The position numbers and the translations under genes were made by a program. Below the pieces are notes generated by a model, which ran no database searches, was not told the DNA's origin, and saw only the letters and a program-made list of their open reading frames with translations. From Flavisphingomonas formosensis (GTDB lineage Bacteria > Pseudomonadota > Alphaproteobacteria > Sphingomonadales > Sphingomonadaceae), in contig NZ_WRPK01000004.1 in NCBI RefSeq assembly GCF_009755815.1, forward strand, positions 372,001 through 436,000: a stretch of 64,000 nt of DNA, written 5' to 3'. This document shows, one piece after another, positions 10,015 through 19,094 of this stretch. The first letter of the stretch is position 1. Every line of letters starts with the position of its first letter.

Positions 10015-10389
10015 ATGACCAACGAAGCGCTGATGCGATCCTATTACGAGGCTTATAACAGCGAGGACGAGAGCCGACTGGCGCCGTTGCTGGCCGAGGA
10101 TGTCGTGCTCGTCTCCGCCGCGGGCGAGCAGGCGGGGCGCGACGCCTATCTGGCCACTTATCGCTACATGATCGCGACCTTCGTCGATCGGATGACGCCG
10201 GAACGGATCGTCGAGAGCGGGGATGGCGCCGTGGTCGACATCCACGATCGGCTGGTGGCGCGCGCGGACGTGGCCGACTTCCTGGGTATGGCGCTGAATG
10301 CGGGCCAGGCGGTCGAGCTGGCGCTCACCGGACGCTATCGGATCGAGGATGGAAGGATCCGCCATATCGAGATTGCTCCTCGCGGCTGA
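10015..10389 (+). CDS. SnoaL-like / NTF2-fold protein
   Basis: 124 aa with the length and pattern of a SnoaL-like polyketide-cyclase/NTF2 fold: an N-terminal helix (EALMRSYYEAYNSEDE), then DVVLVSAAGEQAGRDAYLA and alternating beta strands ending in YRIEDGRIRHIEI. No catalytic residues can be assigned with confidence, and many family members act as isomerases, hydrolases or ligand binders. ATG 10015 is preceded by GGAGAG with about 8 nt spacing. It sits alone between dprA and a sugar dehydrogenase gene; a metabolic role is only a guess. Confidence 0.75.
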   Translation: MTNEALMRSYYEAYNSEDESRLAPLLAEDVVLVSAAGEQAGRDAYLATYRYMIATFVDRMTPERIVESGDGAVVDIHDRLVARADVADFLGMALNAGQAVELALTGRYRIEDGRIRHIEIAPRG

Positions 10390-10460
10390 TCTGTCCTCGG
10401 CGGCAGGCGCAACTGGACACGCCTCGCAGCGTTGGGACGGTGTGCGATCGAGGAGGTTCC

Positions 10461-11600
10461 ATGCGCCGGCTGTCCATCCTGCTTCCGCTCATCGCTCTCG
10501 TCACTGCCTGCGGAAGCGGTAAGGGGATCGCGGGAAATGCGGCAGACGGAAAAAGCGGCGGCCGCCCCGATACACGGCCTTTCGCAATGATACCGGTCGC
10601 CACGCTGGATGCGCCGTGGGCGATGACCTTCCTGCCGGATGGCCGCATGCTCGTCACCGAGAAGGCGGGCCGCATGCTGCTGCTGTCGGCGGACGGCGGC
10701 ACCAAGGTTGCGGTCGAGGGCATTCCCGAGGTGGACAGCGCGGGGCAGGGCGGCCTGATGGATGTCGTCCTCCATCCCCAGTTCGGGCAGAACCGGCTGG
10801 TCTATTTCAGCTATTCCGATGCAGGCGTGGGCGGCAAGGGCGTGGTCCTGGCGCGCGGCGTCTTCAGCGATGGCGCCCGTCCGGCGTTGCTCGAGGTGCG
10901 GCCCATCTTTCGCGCCAGCCCCTACGTCGCCGGCAACGGTCATTATTCGGGCCGCATCGCTTTTTCGCCCGACGGCCATCTCTTCTTCACCAATGGCGAG
11001 CGGCAGAAGTTCGATCCCGCGCAGGATCCCGCCTCCACGCTCGGCAAGGTGCTGCGGTTGAACGACGACGGATCGCCGGCCGCCGGCAATCCTCTTGCCG
11101 CGAAAGGCTTCAATCCGGCGATCTGGTCTTACGGCCACCGCAACCTGCTCGGCATCGCCTTCGATGCTCAAGGCAATCTGTGGGAGCAGGAGATGGGACC
11201 GCGGGGCGGGGACGAGGTGAATCTGATCCTGCCGGGCCGGAATTACGGCTGGCCGCGCGCGTCGAACGGAAGCCATTATGACGGCCGTGACATTCCCGAT
11301 CACCGGCCGGGAGACGGCTTCGAAGCGCCGAAGCTCTGGTGGAATCCCTCCATCTCGCCGGCTGGCCTGATAATCTATTCGGGTGCGATGTTCCCGCAAT
11401 GGAAGGGCGACGCTTTCCTCGGTGCACTGTCGGGCGAAGCGCTGATCCGCGTCCACCTCGACGGGACGCGCGCCTCCAAGGGCGATCAATGGGACATGGG
11501 CCGCCGGATCCGTGAGGTGGAGCAAGGCCCTGATGGCGCCATCTGGCTGCTCGAAGACGGATCGGGCGGGCGGCTGCTCAAGCTGACGCCGAAGGCCTGA
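10461..11600 (+). CDS. PQQ-dependent sugar (aldose/sorbosone-type) dehydrogenase lipoprotein
   Basis: 379-aa beta-propeller enzyme of the soluble glucose/sorbosone dehydrogenase family, periplasmic. The signal peptide ends in LVTAC with lipid cysteine 17. Family signatures include APWAMTFLPDGRMLVTEKAG, the blade motif HPQFGQNRLVYFSYS, GRIAFSPDGHLFFTNGER, WSYGHRNLLGIAFD, QEMGPRGGDEVNLI and NYGWPRASNG. The start is ATG 10461, directly after AGGAGG at 10451-10456; the in-frame ATG seven codons upstream lacks a ribosome site. Substrate cannot be read from sequence. No PQQ biosynthesis genes are in the window. Confidence 0.9.
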   Translation: MRRLSILLPLIALVTACGSGKGIAGNAADGKSGGRPDTRPFAMIPVATLDAPWAMTFLPDGRMLVTEKAGRMLLLSADGGTKVAVEGIPEVDSAGQGGLMDVVLHPQFGQNRLVYFSYSDAGVGGKGVVLARGVFSDGARPALLEVRPIFRASPYVAGNGHYSGRIAFSPDGHLFFTNGERQKFDPAQDPASTLGKVLRLNDDGSPAAGNPLAAKGFNPAIWSYGHRNLLGIAFDAQGNLWEQEMGPRGGDEVNLILPGRNYGWPRASNGSHYDGRDIPDHRPGDGFEAPKLWWNPSISPAGLIIYSGAMFPQWKGDAFLGALSGEALIRVHLDGTRASKGDQWDMGRRIREVEQGPDGAIWLLEDGSGGRLLKLTPKA

Positions 11601-11628
11601 GCGACAGGTTCAGACGCCGATCACGGGA

Positions 11629-11961
11629 TCAGTGCAGGCTCGATCTGGAAAGGAGATTGACCACCAGCACGCCGGCAATGATCAATCCCATGCCGATCAT
11701 CGCGGCGGCGTCGAGCTTCTGGCCGAACGCGATCCAGCCGATCGCGGAAATCAGCACGATGCCTGCCGCGGACCAGATGGCATAGGCGACGCCCACGCTC
11801 ATCGTGCGCAGGGTGAGCGACAGGCAATAGAAGGCGATGCCATAGCCCACCACGACGATCGCCGAGGGAATCGGCCTCGAAAAACCTTCCGATGCCTTGA
11901 GCGCGGATGTGGCGATCACTTCGGCCAGGATCGCGATCGACAAGGTGAGATAGGCATTCAT
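11629..11961 (-). CDS. Small multidrug resistance (SMR) transporter
   Basis: 110 aa, four TM helices, the standard SMR size. The essential membrane glutamate is E14 in [18 protein letters not shown], and [15 protein letters not shown] plus the [19 protein letters not shown] loop and helix are characteristic of the EmrE/QacE branch rather than SugE/Gdx. Expected to form a dimer exporting cationic compounds in exchange for protons. Its stop lies 28 bp from the convergent sugar dehydrogenase gene, and its start is divergent from topA. Confidence 0.92.
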   Translation of the reverse strand: MNAYLTLSIAILAEVIATSALKASEGFSRPIPSAIVVVGYGIAFYCLSLTLRTMSVGVAYAIWSAAGIVLISAIGWIAFGQKLDAAAMIGMGLIIAGVLVVNLLSRSSLH

Positions 11962-12093
11962 GTGCGGGGCATCTAGCGACCGACGAGGGACCGGCGCAAC
12001 CTTCCGCGCGTATCAACTCGCTTGCCGGGCTTGACGCATTCTGCCACCGGCTTCCACCATCGCGCGTACGTGTAAGGGATGCTGCGCAAGATC

Positions 12094-14712
12094 ATGAAGC
12101 TCGTCGTCGTCGAATCGCCGGCCAAGGCCAAGACCATCGAGAAATATCTGGGGCCGGGCCATCGTGTTCTCGCCTCCTACGGCCATGTGAGGGACCTGCC
12201 GGCCAAGGACGGATCGGTGGATCCGGACAACGGTTTTGCCATGGAGTGGGAAAGCTACGCGGACAAGGCGAAGCAGCTCAAGGCGATCACCGACGAGGCG
12301 AAGGACGCCGACACGCTGATCCTCGCGACCGACCCCGACCGCGAGGGCGAGGCGATCAGCTGGCATGTGCAGGAAGTGCTGAAGAAGCGCCGGGCGCTGC
12401 CCAAGGACGTGCGCCGGGTGACGTTCAATGCGATCACCAAGCCGGCGGTCACCGAAGCGATGGCGAATCCGCGCGCTCTCGACGAGGATCTGATCGACGC
12501 CTACCGCGCCCGCCGCGCGCTCGATTATCTGGTCGGCTTCACCCTGTCGCCGGTGCTCTGGCGCAAGCTGCCCGGCGCGAAATCGGCCGGCCGCGTGCAG
12601 TCGGTGGCGCTGCGTCTCGTGGTCGATCGCGAGCGCGAGATCGAGTTGTTCAAGCCGCAGGAATATTGGTCCGTCCATGCCGACATGGAGCATGACGGCG
12701 TGCCCTTCGTCGCGCGCCTCGCGCGGTGGAAGGGCCAGAAGCTGGATCGCCTGTCGATCGGCAATGCCGGCGATGCGGAAGCGGCCAAGGCCGCGGTGGA
12801 GCAGGGCCGCTTCTCTGTCGTCTCGGTCGAGACCAAGCCGCTGACGCGCAACCCGCCGCCGCCTTTCACCACATCGACCCTGCAGCAGGAAGCCGCACGC
12901 AAGCTCGGTTTCTCAGCCAGCCACACCATGCGGATTGCCCAGAATCTCTACGAGGACGGCGCGATCACCTATATGCGTACCGACGGCGTGCAGATGGACG
13001 AAAGCGCGATCTCCGCAGCGCGCGGCGCAATCGCCAATCGCTACGACGCCTCCTACGTGCCGGACAAGCCGCGCCACTACACCGCCAAGGCCAAGAATGC
13101 GCAGGAAGCGCATGAGGCGATCCGGCCGACCGACTTCTCGCGCGACCGCGCCGGCTCGGGCGATCATGCCCGGCTTTACGATCTGATCTTCAAGCGCGCG
13201 CTGGCGAGCCAGATGGCATCGGCGCGACTGGAGCGTACGACCGTGGACCTCGCCGACGGCACCGGCCAGCATGGGTTGCGCGCCACCGGCCAGGTGATCC
13301 TCTTCCCCGGCTATCTCGCGCTTTACGAGGAAGGCCGCGACGATCCTGTCGGCGGCTCCGGCAAAAACGCCGAAGCCGCAAGCGACGACGAGGATAGCCG
13401 CCGCCTGCCGCGCCTCAAGGACGGTGACACGCCGGCCAAGAAGGCGGTCCATGCCGAGCAGCATTTCACCCAGCCGCCGCCGCGCTATTCGGAAGCCAGC
13501 CTCGTCAAGAAGATGGAGGAACTCGGCATCGGCCGGCCGTCCACCTACGCCTCGATCCTGCAGGTGCTGAAGGATCGCGAATATGTGACGGTAGAGAAGA
13601 ACCGCTTCATACCGGCCGAGAGCGGCCGTCTGGTCACCAGCTTCCTCGAGCGCTTCTTCGAACGCTATGTGAGCTACGACTATACCGCCGGGCTGGAGGA
13701 GAGCCTGGACGACGTGTCGGGCGGCCGCGCCAGCTGGCAACAGGTGCTCGAAGCCTTCTGGCGTGATTTCAAGCCGAAGACCGCCGAGGTGATGGAGCGC
13801 AAGCCGAGCGAGATCACCGCCGCGCTCGACGAATTCCTCGCGCCCTATCTCTTCCCCGACAAGGGCGACGGCAGCGATCCGCGGCTTTGTCCGGTGTGCC
13901 ACCAGGGTCGGTTGTCGCTGCGCGGTGGGCGCTTCGGTGCGTTCATCGCCTGCTCCAACTATCCGGAGTGCAAATATACCCGCCGCTTCGCCCAGGCGGG
14001 TGCGCAGGATGTCGGGGCGGACGAGGGGCCCGTGGTGCTTGGCACCGATCCGGACACCGGCGAGGAGGTGACGAAGCGCTCCGGCCGGTTCGGGCCCTAT
14101 GTCCAGCTCGGCGAGGGCAAGGAAGCCAAGCGCGGCTCCATTCCCAAGGATGTGCCGGCGGAGGATTTCGGCCTGGATTGGGCGCTGCGCATCCTCTCGC
14201 TGCCGCGCACCGTGGGCGACCATCCCGAGACCGGCAAGCCGATCACGGCGAGCATCGGCCGCTATGGCCCCTATCTGGCGCATGACGGCAAATATGCGCG
14301 CCTCAAATCGACCGCCGAAGTGTTCGAGACGGGCATGAACGCCGCGGTCTCGAAATTGGCCGACGCCGCCAATGGCGGCGGACGCGCCCGCGGCGCGGCA
14401 CGCGAGCCGATGAAGGCGTTTGGCGACTCCCCGGTGACGGGCAAGCCGGTGAAGCTGATGGAGGGGCGTTTCGGTCCCTATGTCACCGACGGCGAGACCA
14501 ACGCGACGCTGCCCAAATCGGCCGATCCGGCAACGCTGGATTTCGAGACGGCCTTGCGGCTGCTCGAGGAACGCGCCGCGAAAGGGCCGGCCAAGGGCAA
14601 GAAGCCGGCCGCCAAGAAAGCGCCGGCCGCCAAGAAAGCGCCGGCCGCCAAGAAAGCGCCGGCTGCCAAGAAGGCTCCGGCGAAAAAGAAAGCTGCTGCG
14701 AAGAAGGGGTGA
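12094..14712 (+). CDS. topA: DNA topoisomerase I
   Basis: Type IA topoisomerase that relaxes negative supercoils. About 872 aa. Toprim motif LVVVESPAKAKTIEKYLG at the N-terminus, DPDREGEAISWH, and the active-site tyrosine in ITYMRTDGVQMDE. One CPVC...CSNYPEC zinc ribbon lies near residues 600-625, followed by three FGPYV/RYGPYL repeats replacing the usual extra zinc fingers, as is usual in alphaproteobacteria. The C-terminus is a lysine/alanine tail made of near-identical 18-bp repeats. I prefer ATG 12094 (MKLVVVES); an in-frame ATG at 12079 lies immediately after AAGGG and would add five residues. Confidence 0.97.
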   Translation: MKLVVVESPAKAKTIEKYLGPGHRVLASYGHVRDLPAKDGSVDPDNGFAMEWESYADKAKQLKAITDEAKDADTLILATDPDREGEAISWHVQEVLKKRRALPKDVRRVTFNAITKPAVTEAMANPRALDEDLIDAYRARRALDYLVGFTLSPVLWRKLPGAKSAGRVQSVALRLVVDREREIELFKPQEYWSVHADMEHDGVPFVARLARWKGQKLDRLSIGNAGDAEAAKAAVEQGRFSVVSVETKPLTRNPPPPFTTSTLQQEAARKLGFSASHTMRIAQNLYEDGAITYMRTDGVQMDESAISAARGAIANRYDASYVPDKPRHYTAKAKNAQEAHEAIRPTDFSRDRAGSGDHARLYDLIFKRALASQMASARLERTTVDLADGTGQHGLRATGQVILFPGYLALYEEGRDDPVGGSGKNAEAASDDEDSRRLPRLKDGDTPAKKAVHAEQHFTQPPPRYSEASLVKKMEELGIGRPSTYASILQVLKDREYVTVEKNRFIPAESGRLVTSFLERFFERYVSYDYTAGLEESLDDVSGGRASWQQVLEAFWRDFKPKTAEVMERKPSEITAALDEFLAPYLFPDKGDGSDPRLCPVCHQGRLSLRGGRFGAFIACSNYPECKYTRRFAQAGAQDVGADEGPVVLGTDPDTGEEVTKRSGRFGPYVQLGEGKEAKRGSIPKDVPAEDFGLDWALRILSLPRTVGDHPETGKPITASIGRYGPYLAHDGKYARLKSTAEVFETGMNAAVSKLADAANGGGRARGAAREPMKAFGDSPVTGKPVKLMEGRFGPYVTDGETNATLPKSADPATLDFETALRLLEERAAKGPAKGKKPAAKKAPAAKKAPAAKKAPAAKKAPAKKKAAAKKG
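14605..14676 (+). repeat. 18-bp tandem repeat encoding the TopA Lys/Ala tail
   Basis: Three exact copies of an 18-bp unit (CCGGCCGCCAAGAAAGCG) at 14605-14622, 14623-14640 and 14641-14658, followed by a fourth with three mismatches and a more degenerate fifth. In frame they encode PAAKKA units. Such histone H1-like tails are common in alphaproteobacterial DNA-binding proteins and probably add nonspecific DNA affinity. The nucleotide identity suggests recent slippage or unequal recombination. Confidence 0.9.
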
Positions 14713-14718
14713 TCCCTC

Positions 14719-14744
14719 TCATCCTCCCCCGCGGGGGAGGATGA
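14719..14744. terminator. Perfect 26-bp palindrome between convergent topA and aroG
   Basis: TCATCCTCCCCC followed by GCGGGGGAGGATGA forms a perfect palindrome centred between the stop of topA and the stop of the minus-strand DAHP synthase. Probably a bidirectional terminator or REP-like element; there is no T-run. The same CATCCTCCCC core recurs at 31449 and 50734 in this window. Confidence 0.65.
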
Positions 14745-14752
14745 AATGGAGG

Positions 14753-16126
14753 TCAGGCCGCGTCCTTCTCGCGCTCGCGCATTTCCTGATTGAGCATCTC
14801 TGCGAGCAAGAAGGCGAGCTCGATCGACTGGCCGGCGTTGAGCCGCGGATCGCAATGGGTGTGATAGCGGTCGGCGAGGCTCTGCTCGGTGATCGCGATC
14901 GCGCCGCCGGTGCATTCAGTGACGTTCTGGCCGGTCATCTCGGCATGGATGCCGCCGCCATGCGTACCTTCCGCGCGGTGCACCGCGAAGAAGCCGCGCA
15001 CCTCGGCCAGGATGCGATCGAACGGCCGCGTCTTATAGCCATTGGCGGCCTTCACGACATTGCCGTGCATCGGATCGCACGACCAGACCACCGGCCGGCC
15101 TTCGCGCTTTACGGCGCGGACGAGTGCGGGCAGGTGCTTTTCGATCTGATCGTGGCCATAGCGGGTGATCAGCGTGATGCGGCCCGGCTCGCGGCCCGGA
15201 TCGAGCGTATCGAGCAGACGTAGCAGCACGTCCGGATCCAGGCTCGGCCCGCATTTGAGGCCGATCGGATTGCCGATGCCGCGCAGATATTCGACATGGG
15301 CCGAGCCCTCGAAACGGGTGCGGTCGCCGATCCAGAGGAAGTGCGCCGAAGTGTCGTACCAGCCGCCGGTGAGCGAATCCTGGCGGGTCAGCGCCTGCTC
15401 ATAGGGAAGCAGCAGCGCCTCGTGGCTTGTGAAGAAGGAGGTGCCGTTGAGCTGCGGCACCGTCTCCGGATTGATCCCGCACGCGGCCATGAAGTCGAGC
15501 GCGTCGCCGATCCGCTCGGCCACCTGGCTGTACTGCTGCGCCCAGGGGCTGCGGCCCATGAAGTCGAGCGTCCAGGCATGGACCTGATGGAGATTGGCAT
15601 AGCCGCCCTGCGCGAAGGCACGCAGCAGGTTCAGGGTAGCGGCCGATTGGTTGTAGGCCTTGATCAGCCGCTGCGGATCGGGCTGACGTGCCTCTGTCTC
15701 GAACGCGATGTCGTTGACGATGTCGCCGCGATAGCTCGGCAGCGACACGCCGCCGAGTTCCTCGGTCGGCGCCGAGCGCGGCTTGGCGAACTGGCCGGCC
15801 ATGCGGCCGACCTTCACGATCGGCAGCTTGGAAGCATAGGTCAGCACCACCGCCATCTGGAGGATGACGCGGAAAGTGTCGCGGATGTTGTTCGGATGGA
15901 ACTCGGCAAAGCTCTCCGCGCAATCGCCGCCCTGGAGCAGGAAGGCCTTGCCTTCCGCCACGCGGGCAAGGTCCGCAGTGAGCGCGCGCGCTTCGCCGGC
16001 AAAGACGAGCGGCGGATAATGGCCCAGTTCCCCCGTCGCGTTGGCCAATGCCGCAGCATCGGGATAGTCGGGCATCTGCCGCGCTTCGTATTGCTTCCAG
16101 CTCTCGGGCGTCCAGTTCGTCGCCAT
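14753..16126 (-). CDS. aroG: Class II 3-deoxy-7-phosphoheptulonate (DAHP) synthase
   Basis: 457-aa plant-type (class II, AroH/AroG-II) DAHP synthase condensing PEP and erythrose-4-phosphate, the entry to the shikimate pathway. Signatures: [73 protein letters not shown] and [18 protein letters not shown]. Start ATG 16124-16126 (MATNWTPES) has AAGGATG upstream; the frame stays open 231 codons farther but that part does not resemble the family. aroB and aroK lie about 46 kb away in the same window. The gene symbol is by family convention. Confidence 0.95.
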   Translation of the reverse strand: MATNWTPESWKQYEARQMPDYPDAAALANATGELGHYPPLVFAGEARALTADLARVAEGKAFLLQGGDCAESFAEFHPNNIRDTFRVILQMAVVLTYASKLPIVKVGRMAGQFAKPRSAPTEELGGVSLPSYRGDIVNDIAFETEARQPDPQRLIKAYNQSAATLNLLRAFAQGGYANLHQVHAWTLDFMGRSPWAQQYSQVAERIGDALDFMAACGINPETVPQLNGTSFFTSHEALLLPYEQALTRQDSLTGGWYDTSAHFLWIGDRTRFEGSAHVEYLRGIGNPIGLKCGPSLDPDVLLRLLDTLDPGREPGRITLITRYGHDQIEKHLPALVRAVKREGRPVVWSCDPMHGNVVKAANGYKTRPFDRILAEVRGFFAVHRAEGTHGGGIHAEMTGQNVTECTGGAIAITEQSLADRYHTHCDPRLNAGQSIELAFLLAEMLNQEMREREKDAA

Positions 16127-16534
16127 TTTACCACATCCTTTCAGGCGGGCTCCTTTGAGCGTTCGGCGACCGGAAAGCAACCGGCGATGCCTGCCCGCGG
16201 CGACGAGAAAAAGTGCGGGGCAGGATGGCCTGTCTTCACCGTAATGGTAGCCTCGCGCGCCGGGCTGGCGCGGCAGGCGCAAATCGGGCAGGGCGTGCGG
16301 CCGGCCGTGTCTGCGAGGCACTTCGCCGCGAGGGAAGGAGTGATGGCTCATCGTCGAGATCCGGTACGGTGCGAGAAAAGGCTGCTTTCCGGCCACTGCT
16401 GCGCCACAAGCCCGTGCAGCATAGCGCAAAAATTTCTCTCGTGACGGCGATGGAACGAGCGGAACTGTGAGCCGTCTCACAGGAGCACCCATCCCCCCGT
16501 GGCACGCTTCGAGCGCGCTTGACGGAGATGGGAA
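16127..16534. other. 408-bp intergenic region between aroG and a phosphoesterase gene
   Basis: Divergent promoter region. I see no gene that stands out. A 33-codon plus-strand frame starts at 16342 after AAGGAG, but its composition (many Cys/Arg) gives no reason to call it real. On the minus strand the aroG frame is open through part of this region without a convincing start. No Trp/Phe/Tyr-rich leader peptide or attenuator was recognised. Confidence 0.5.
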
Positions 16535-17434
16535 ATGGGGATTCCTTTCTTTCCGGGGGAGATGGGGGCATGGACGTCTGATATGCTGATCGCACAGATC
16601 ACGGACATCCACCTGGGCTTCGAACCCGACAATCCTGCGGAGTTCAACCGCAAACGCCTTGATCGCGTGCTGCGTACCTTCGAGGAGATGGAACGGCGGC
16701 CGGATCTGATCATCGCCTCCGGCGATTTGGTCGATCGCGGCGACGTCGATTCCTACCGGCGGCTCCGGATCGCGCTGGACGGCTGCCAGATTCCGGTCTT
16801 TCCCTGCCTCGGCAATCATGACGCGCGGGCGTCATTCCGGCGGATATTCCCCGATTTCGAGATGCCGGACGGATTCCTGCAATATGGGCTGGATGCCGGG
16901 CCGCTGCGCATCCTCGTGCTGGATACGCTGGAGGAGGGGCGCCATGGCGGCGGCTATTGCCCGGCGCGCGCGCGCTGGCTGAAGGAGCGCATCGCCGATG
17001 AGCCGGAGCGGCCCACCGTGCTGGTGCTGCATCATCCTCCGGTCGAGACCGGCATCGGCTGGATGACAAGCCTGCCGGATGAACATTGGATCGTGCGGCT
17101 GCGCGATGCGCTCTCCGGTGCGCATAATATCGTGGGTATGCTGTGCGGTCATATCCACCGGCAGATGACGACCATCTGGGAGGGACGGGTGCTGACGGTC
17201 TGTGCGTCCAGTGCGCCGCAGGTGGCTCTGGATCTGTCGACCATCGATGCGGACCGGCCGGACAACCGGGCGATGATCGTCGCCGATCCGCCAGCCTTCG
17301 CGCTCCATCTGTGGACCGGCGACCGCTTGGTCAGCCATTTCGACGTGGCCGAGGATCATGTGACGCTTGCACGCTACGATGTCCGGATGCAGCCGTTGGT
17401 CGCGACGCTGATGGCAGAGGGGCGGGGGGACTGA
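16535..17434 (+). CDS. Metallophosphoesterase, CpdA-like cyclic nucleotide phosphodiesterase
   Basis: 299-aa calcineurin-like phosphoesterase with the complete metal-binding set: ITDIHLG, GDLVDRG, LGNHDAR, LHHPPVE and CGHIH. The architecture matches class III 3',5'-cAMP phosphodiesterases (CpdA/Rv0805), so it may hydrolyse cAMP, though related proteins act on other phosphodiesters. Three candidate starts exist: ATG 16535 (GGAG eight bases upstream, used here), ATG 16562, and ATG 16583 ([10 protein letters not shown]), which best matches typical family N-termini. Followed by mutM after 46 bp on the same strand. Confidence 0.88.
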   Translation: MGIPFFPGEMGAWTSDMLIAQITDIHLGFEPDNPAEFNRKRLDRVLRTFEEMERRPDLIIASGDLVDRGDVDSYRRLRIALDGCQIPVFPCLGNHDARASFRRIFPDFEMPDGFLQYGLDAGPLRILVLDTLEEGRHGGGYCPARARWLKERIADEPERPTVLVLHHPPVETGIGWMTSLPDEHWIVRLRDALSGAHNIVGMLCGHIHRQMTTIWEGRVLTVCASSAPQVALDLSTIDADRPDNRAMIVADPPAFALHLWTGDRLVSHFDVAEDHVTLARYDVRMQPLVATLMAEGRGD

Positions 17435-17480
17435 GCGCGGAGGGCTTCAATCCGGCGTCGCTTCGCATTAGCTACGAAGG

Positions 17481-18293
17481 ATGCCCGAGCTTCCCGAAGT
17501 CGAAACCACCGTCCGCGGCCTGCGCAGCGTATTGGATGGCGCGCGTCTGACTCGCGTCGAGCCGCGCCGTGCGGATCTGCGCCGCGCCATTCCTGAGGAT
17601 CTGCGCCAGCGGTTGACCGGCGCCGCCGTCACCGGCCTCTCGCGTCGCGCCAAATATGGGCTGATCGACACTGATCGCGGCGATACGCTGATCTTCCATC
17701 TCGGCATGTCAGGGCGATGGCGAGTCGATCCGGGAGATATCGGCACGCACGATCATCTGCTGATCGAGACGGCGGCGGGGCGGCGGCTGGCACTGTGCGA
17801 TCCGCGCCGCTTCGGCTCGCTCGATCTTATCGAGACGGCTGCGCTTCCTGCGTTCGCGCCATTTGCGGCACTGGGGCCGGAGCCGCTTGGGCCGGATTTC
17901 ACCGGTCGCTATCTGCACGGCAGGCTGGAAGGGCGGATCGCGCCGATCAAGGCCATGCTGCTCGATCAGCGTATCGTGGCGGGCTTGGGCAACATCTATG
18001 TCTGCGAGGCGCTCCACATGGCCAAGATCGCGCCGACGCGCGAATCCGGCAGTATCTCGCGCGCAAAGCTCGATTCGCTGGTGGGCTCGGTCCGCTCGGT
18101 GCTCGAAGCGGCGATCGACGCCGGAGGTTCGACGCTGCGGGATTATGCGCGGCCCGACGGCGAGCTCGGCTATTTTTCGAAGCAATGGCGAGTCTATGGA
18201 AGGGAAGGCGAGCCTTGCCTGTGCGGCCGGCCGGTCGCGCGCCGGGTAGATAGCGGGCGATCGACATTCTTCTGCGAAAAGTGCCAGCGGTGA
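17481..18293 (+). CDS. mutM: Formamidopyrimidine-DNA glycosylase
   Basis: 270-aa bifunctional glycosylase/AP lyase removing 8-oxoguanine and formamidopyrimidines. The N-terminus is the hallmark PELPEVETTVRGL with catalytic Pro2 and Glu3 after Met removal. LSRRAKYGLID carries the conserved lysine, GLGNIYVCEAL the DNA-binding loop, and the C-terminus has a CLCGRP...FFCEKCQR zinc finger. Ordinary length. It lies 126 bp before rpsT. Confidence 0.97.
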   Translation: MPELPEVETTVRGLRSVLDGARLTRVEPRRADLRRAIPEDLRQRLTGAAVTGLSRRAKYGLIDTDRGDTLIFHLGMSGRWRVDPGDIGTHDHLLIETAAGRRLALCDPRRFGSLDLIETAALPAFAPFAALGPEPLGPDFTGRYLHGRLEGRIAPIKAMLLDQRIVAGLGNIYVCEALHMAKIAPTRESGSISRAKLDSLVGSVRSVLEAAIDAGGSTLRDYARPDGELGYFSKQWRVYGREGEPCLCGRPVARRVDSGRSTFFCEKCQR

Positions 18294-18419
18294 ACCGACG
18301 CCGGGCTTTTTCAATACCGTTACGGTTCAGGTTGACCGGGCGGCCATCTCTGTGTAGATCGCCCGCCGTGCCGGTGCGGTTTTCCGCGCCGTTTTTATTT
18401 CAAGCATCCGAGGACGAGC

Positions 18420-18683
18420 ATGGCGAATACGCCGCAAGCAAAGAAGCGCATCCGTCGCAACAATCGCCGCGCCGACATCAACGGTGCGCGCGTGAGCCGT
18501 ATCCGGACCTTCGTGAAGAAGGTCGAAGCCGCGATCAACGCCGGCGACAAGACGGCTGCCGTCGCTGCCCTGGCGTCGGTTCAGCCTGAGCTGCAGCGTG
18601 GCGTGTCCAAGGGCGTGCTTCATCGCAACACGGCATCGCGCAAGTTTTCGCGCCTGACGAAGGCCGTCGCGTCGCTCGCCTGA
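18420..18683 (+). CDS. rpsT: 30S ribosomal protein S20
   Basis: 87-aa basic protein binding the 5' domain of 16S rRNA. The N-terminus [20 protein letters not shown] and the C-terminal [19 protein letters not shown] are typical. Start ATG 18420 is preceded by GAGGACG. Followed by a strong intrinsic terminator and then dnaA; the rpsT-dnaA neighbourhood is conserved in many alphaproteobacteria. Confidence 0.98.
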   Translation: MANTPQAKKRIRRNNRRADINGARVSRIRTFVKKVEAAINAGDKTAAVAALASVQPELQRGVSKGVLHRNTASRKFSRLTKAVASLA

Positions 18684-18716
18684 GCCGCCGCAACCTGGGT
18701 TACAAATTTAAGGCAG

Positions 18717-18748
18717 CCCGCCGGGGAGTTTTCCCCGGCGGGTTTTCT
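18717..18748 (+). terminator. Intrinsic terminator of rpsT
   Basis: CCCGCCGGGGA (18717-18727), loop GTTT, TCCCCGGCGGG (18732-18742), then TTTTCTGT. An 11-bp perfect GC-rich stem with a short U tract, 33 bp after the rpsT stop, so rpsT and dnaA are probably separate transcripts. Confidence 0.92.
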
Positions 18749-18750
18749 GT

Positions 18751-19094
18751 CATGTGCACTGCGGGATGTTGTGGATAATCCACGATTCGTTGCGGCTCGG
18801 CTTTTGGGCCGATTGAGAAATTTTCCTTTTAGATCATGTATTTAATGGGCATCTCGACGCACTTTCGCCGTTAGTTGCTGTCAACAGCTATATTTCAGTT
18901 CCGTGACTTTTTGTCCCCTTGATCGGGGCCGAAATCTCTCCCTAAAAGACTGCATCGGACAGGCGAATCTCTCCGGTCCGGCAAAGCATCGATCATGGTG
19001 GGTATAGAGCGACTGCGGGGGCTCCGTAGCGCAACGGATGAGTGTTCGCGTCTCTCGGGGGCATGGTGCTTGCCGGGGAGAGGGGGGCTGTTGA
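18751..19094 (+). promoter_or_regulatory. dnaA upstream region with a perfect DnaA box
   Basis: The 344 bp upstream of dnaA contain TTATCCACA on the minus strand (18770-18778 as TGTGGATAA), an exact match to the strongest DnaA box. It is embedded in the odd palindrome GTGGAT-A-ATCCAC (18771-18783). An AT-rich patch follows at about 18814-18846 and a small dyad GCTGT-CA-ACAGC at 18877-18888. This fits autoregulation of dnaA; a single strong box and no hemE/parA context make an origin call weak. Confidence 0.65.

Noticed and set aside
12913-14283. 456-aa minus-strand frame inside topA
   Set aside because: Antisense of a well-conserved gene; sequence is arginine/glycine-rich with no known domain.
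16342-16443. 33-codon ORF after AAGGAG upstream of the phosphoesterase gene
   Set aside because: Short, Cys/Arg-rich, no leader-peptide features such as repeated aromatic codons.
18751-19094. oriC
   Set aside because: Only one strong DnaA box is seen and there is no hemE or parAB context; kept as a dnaA control region.
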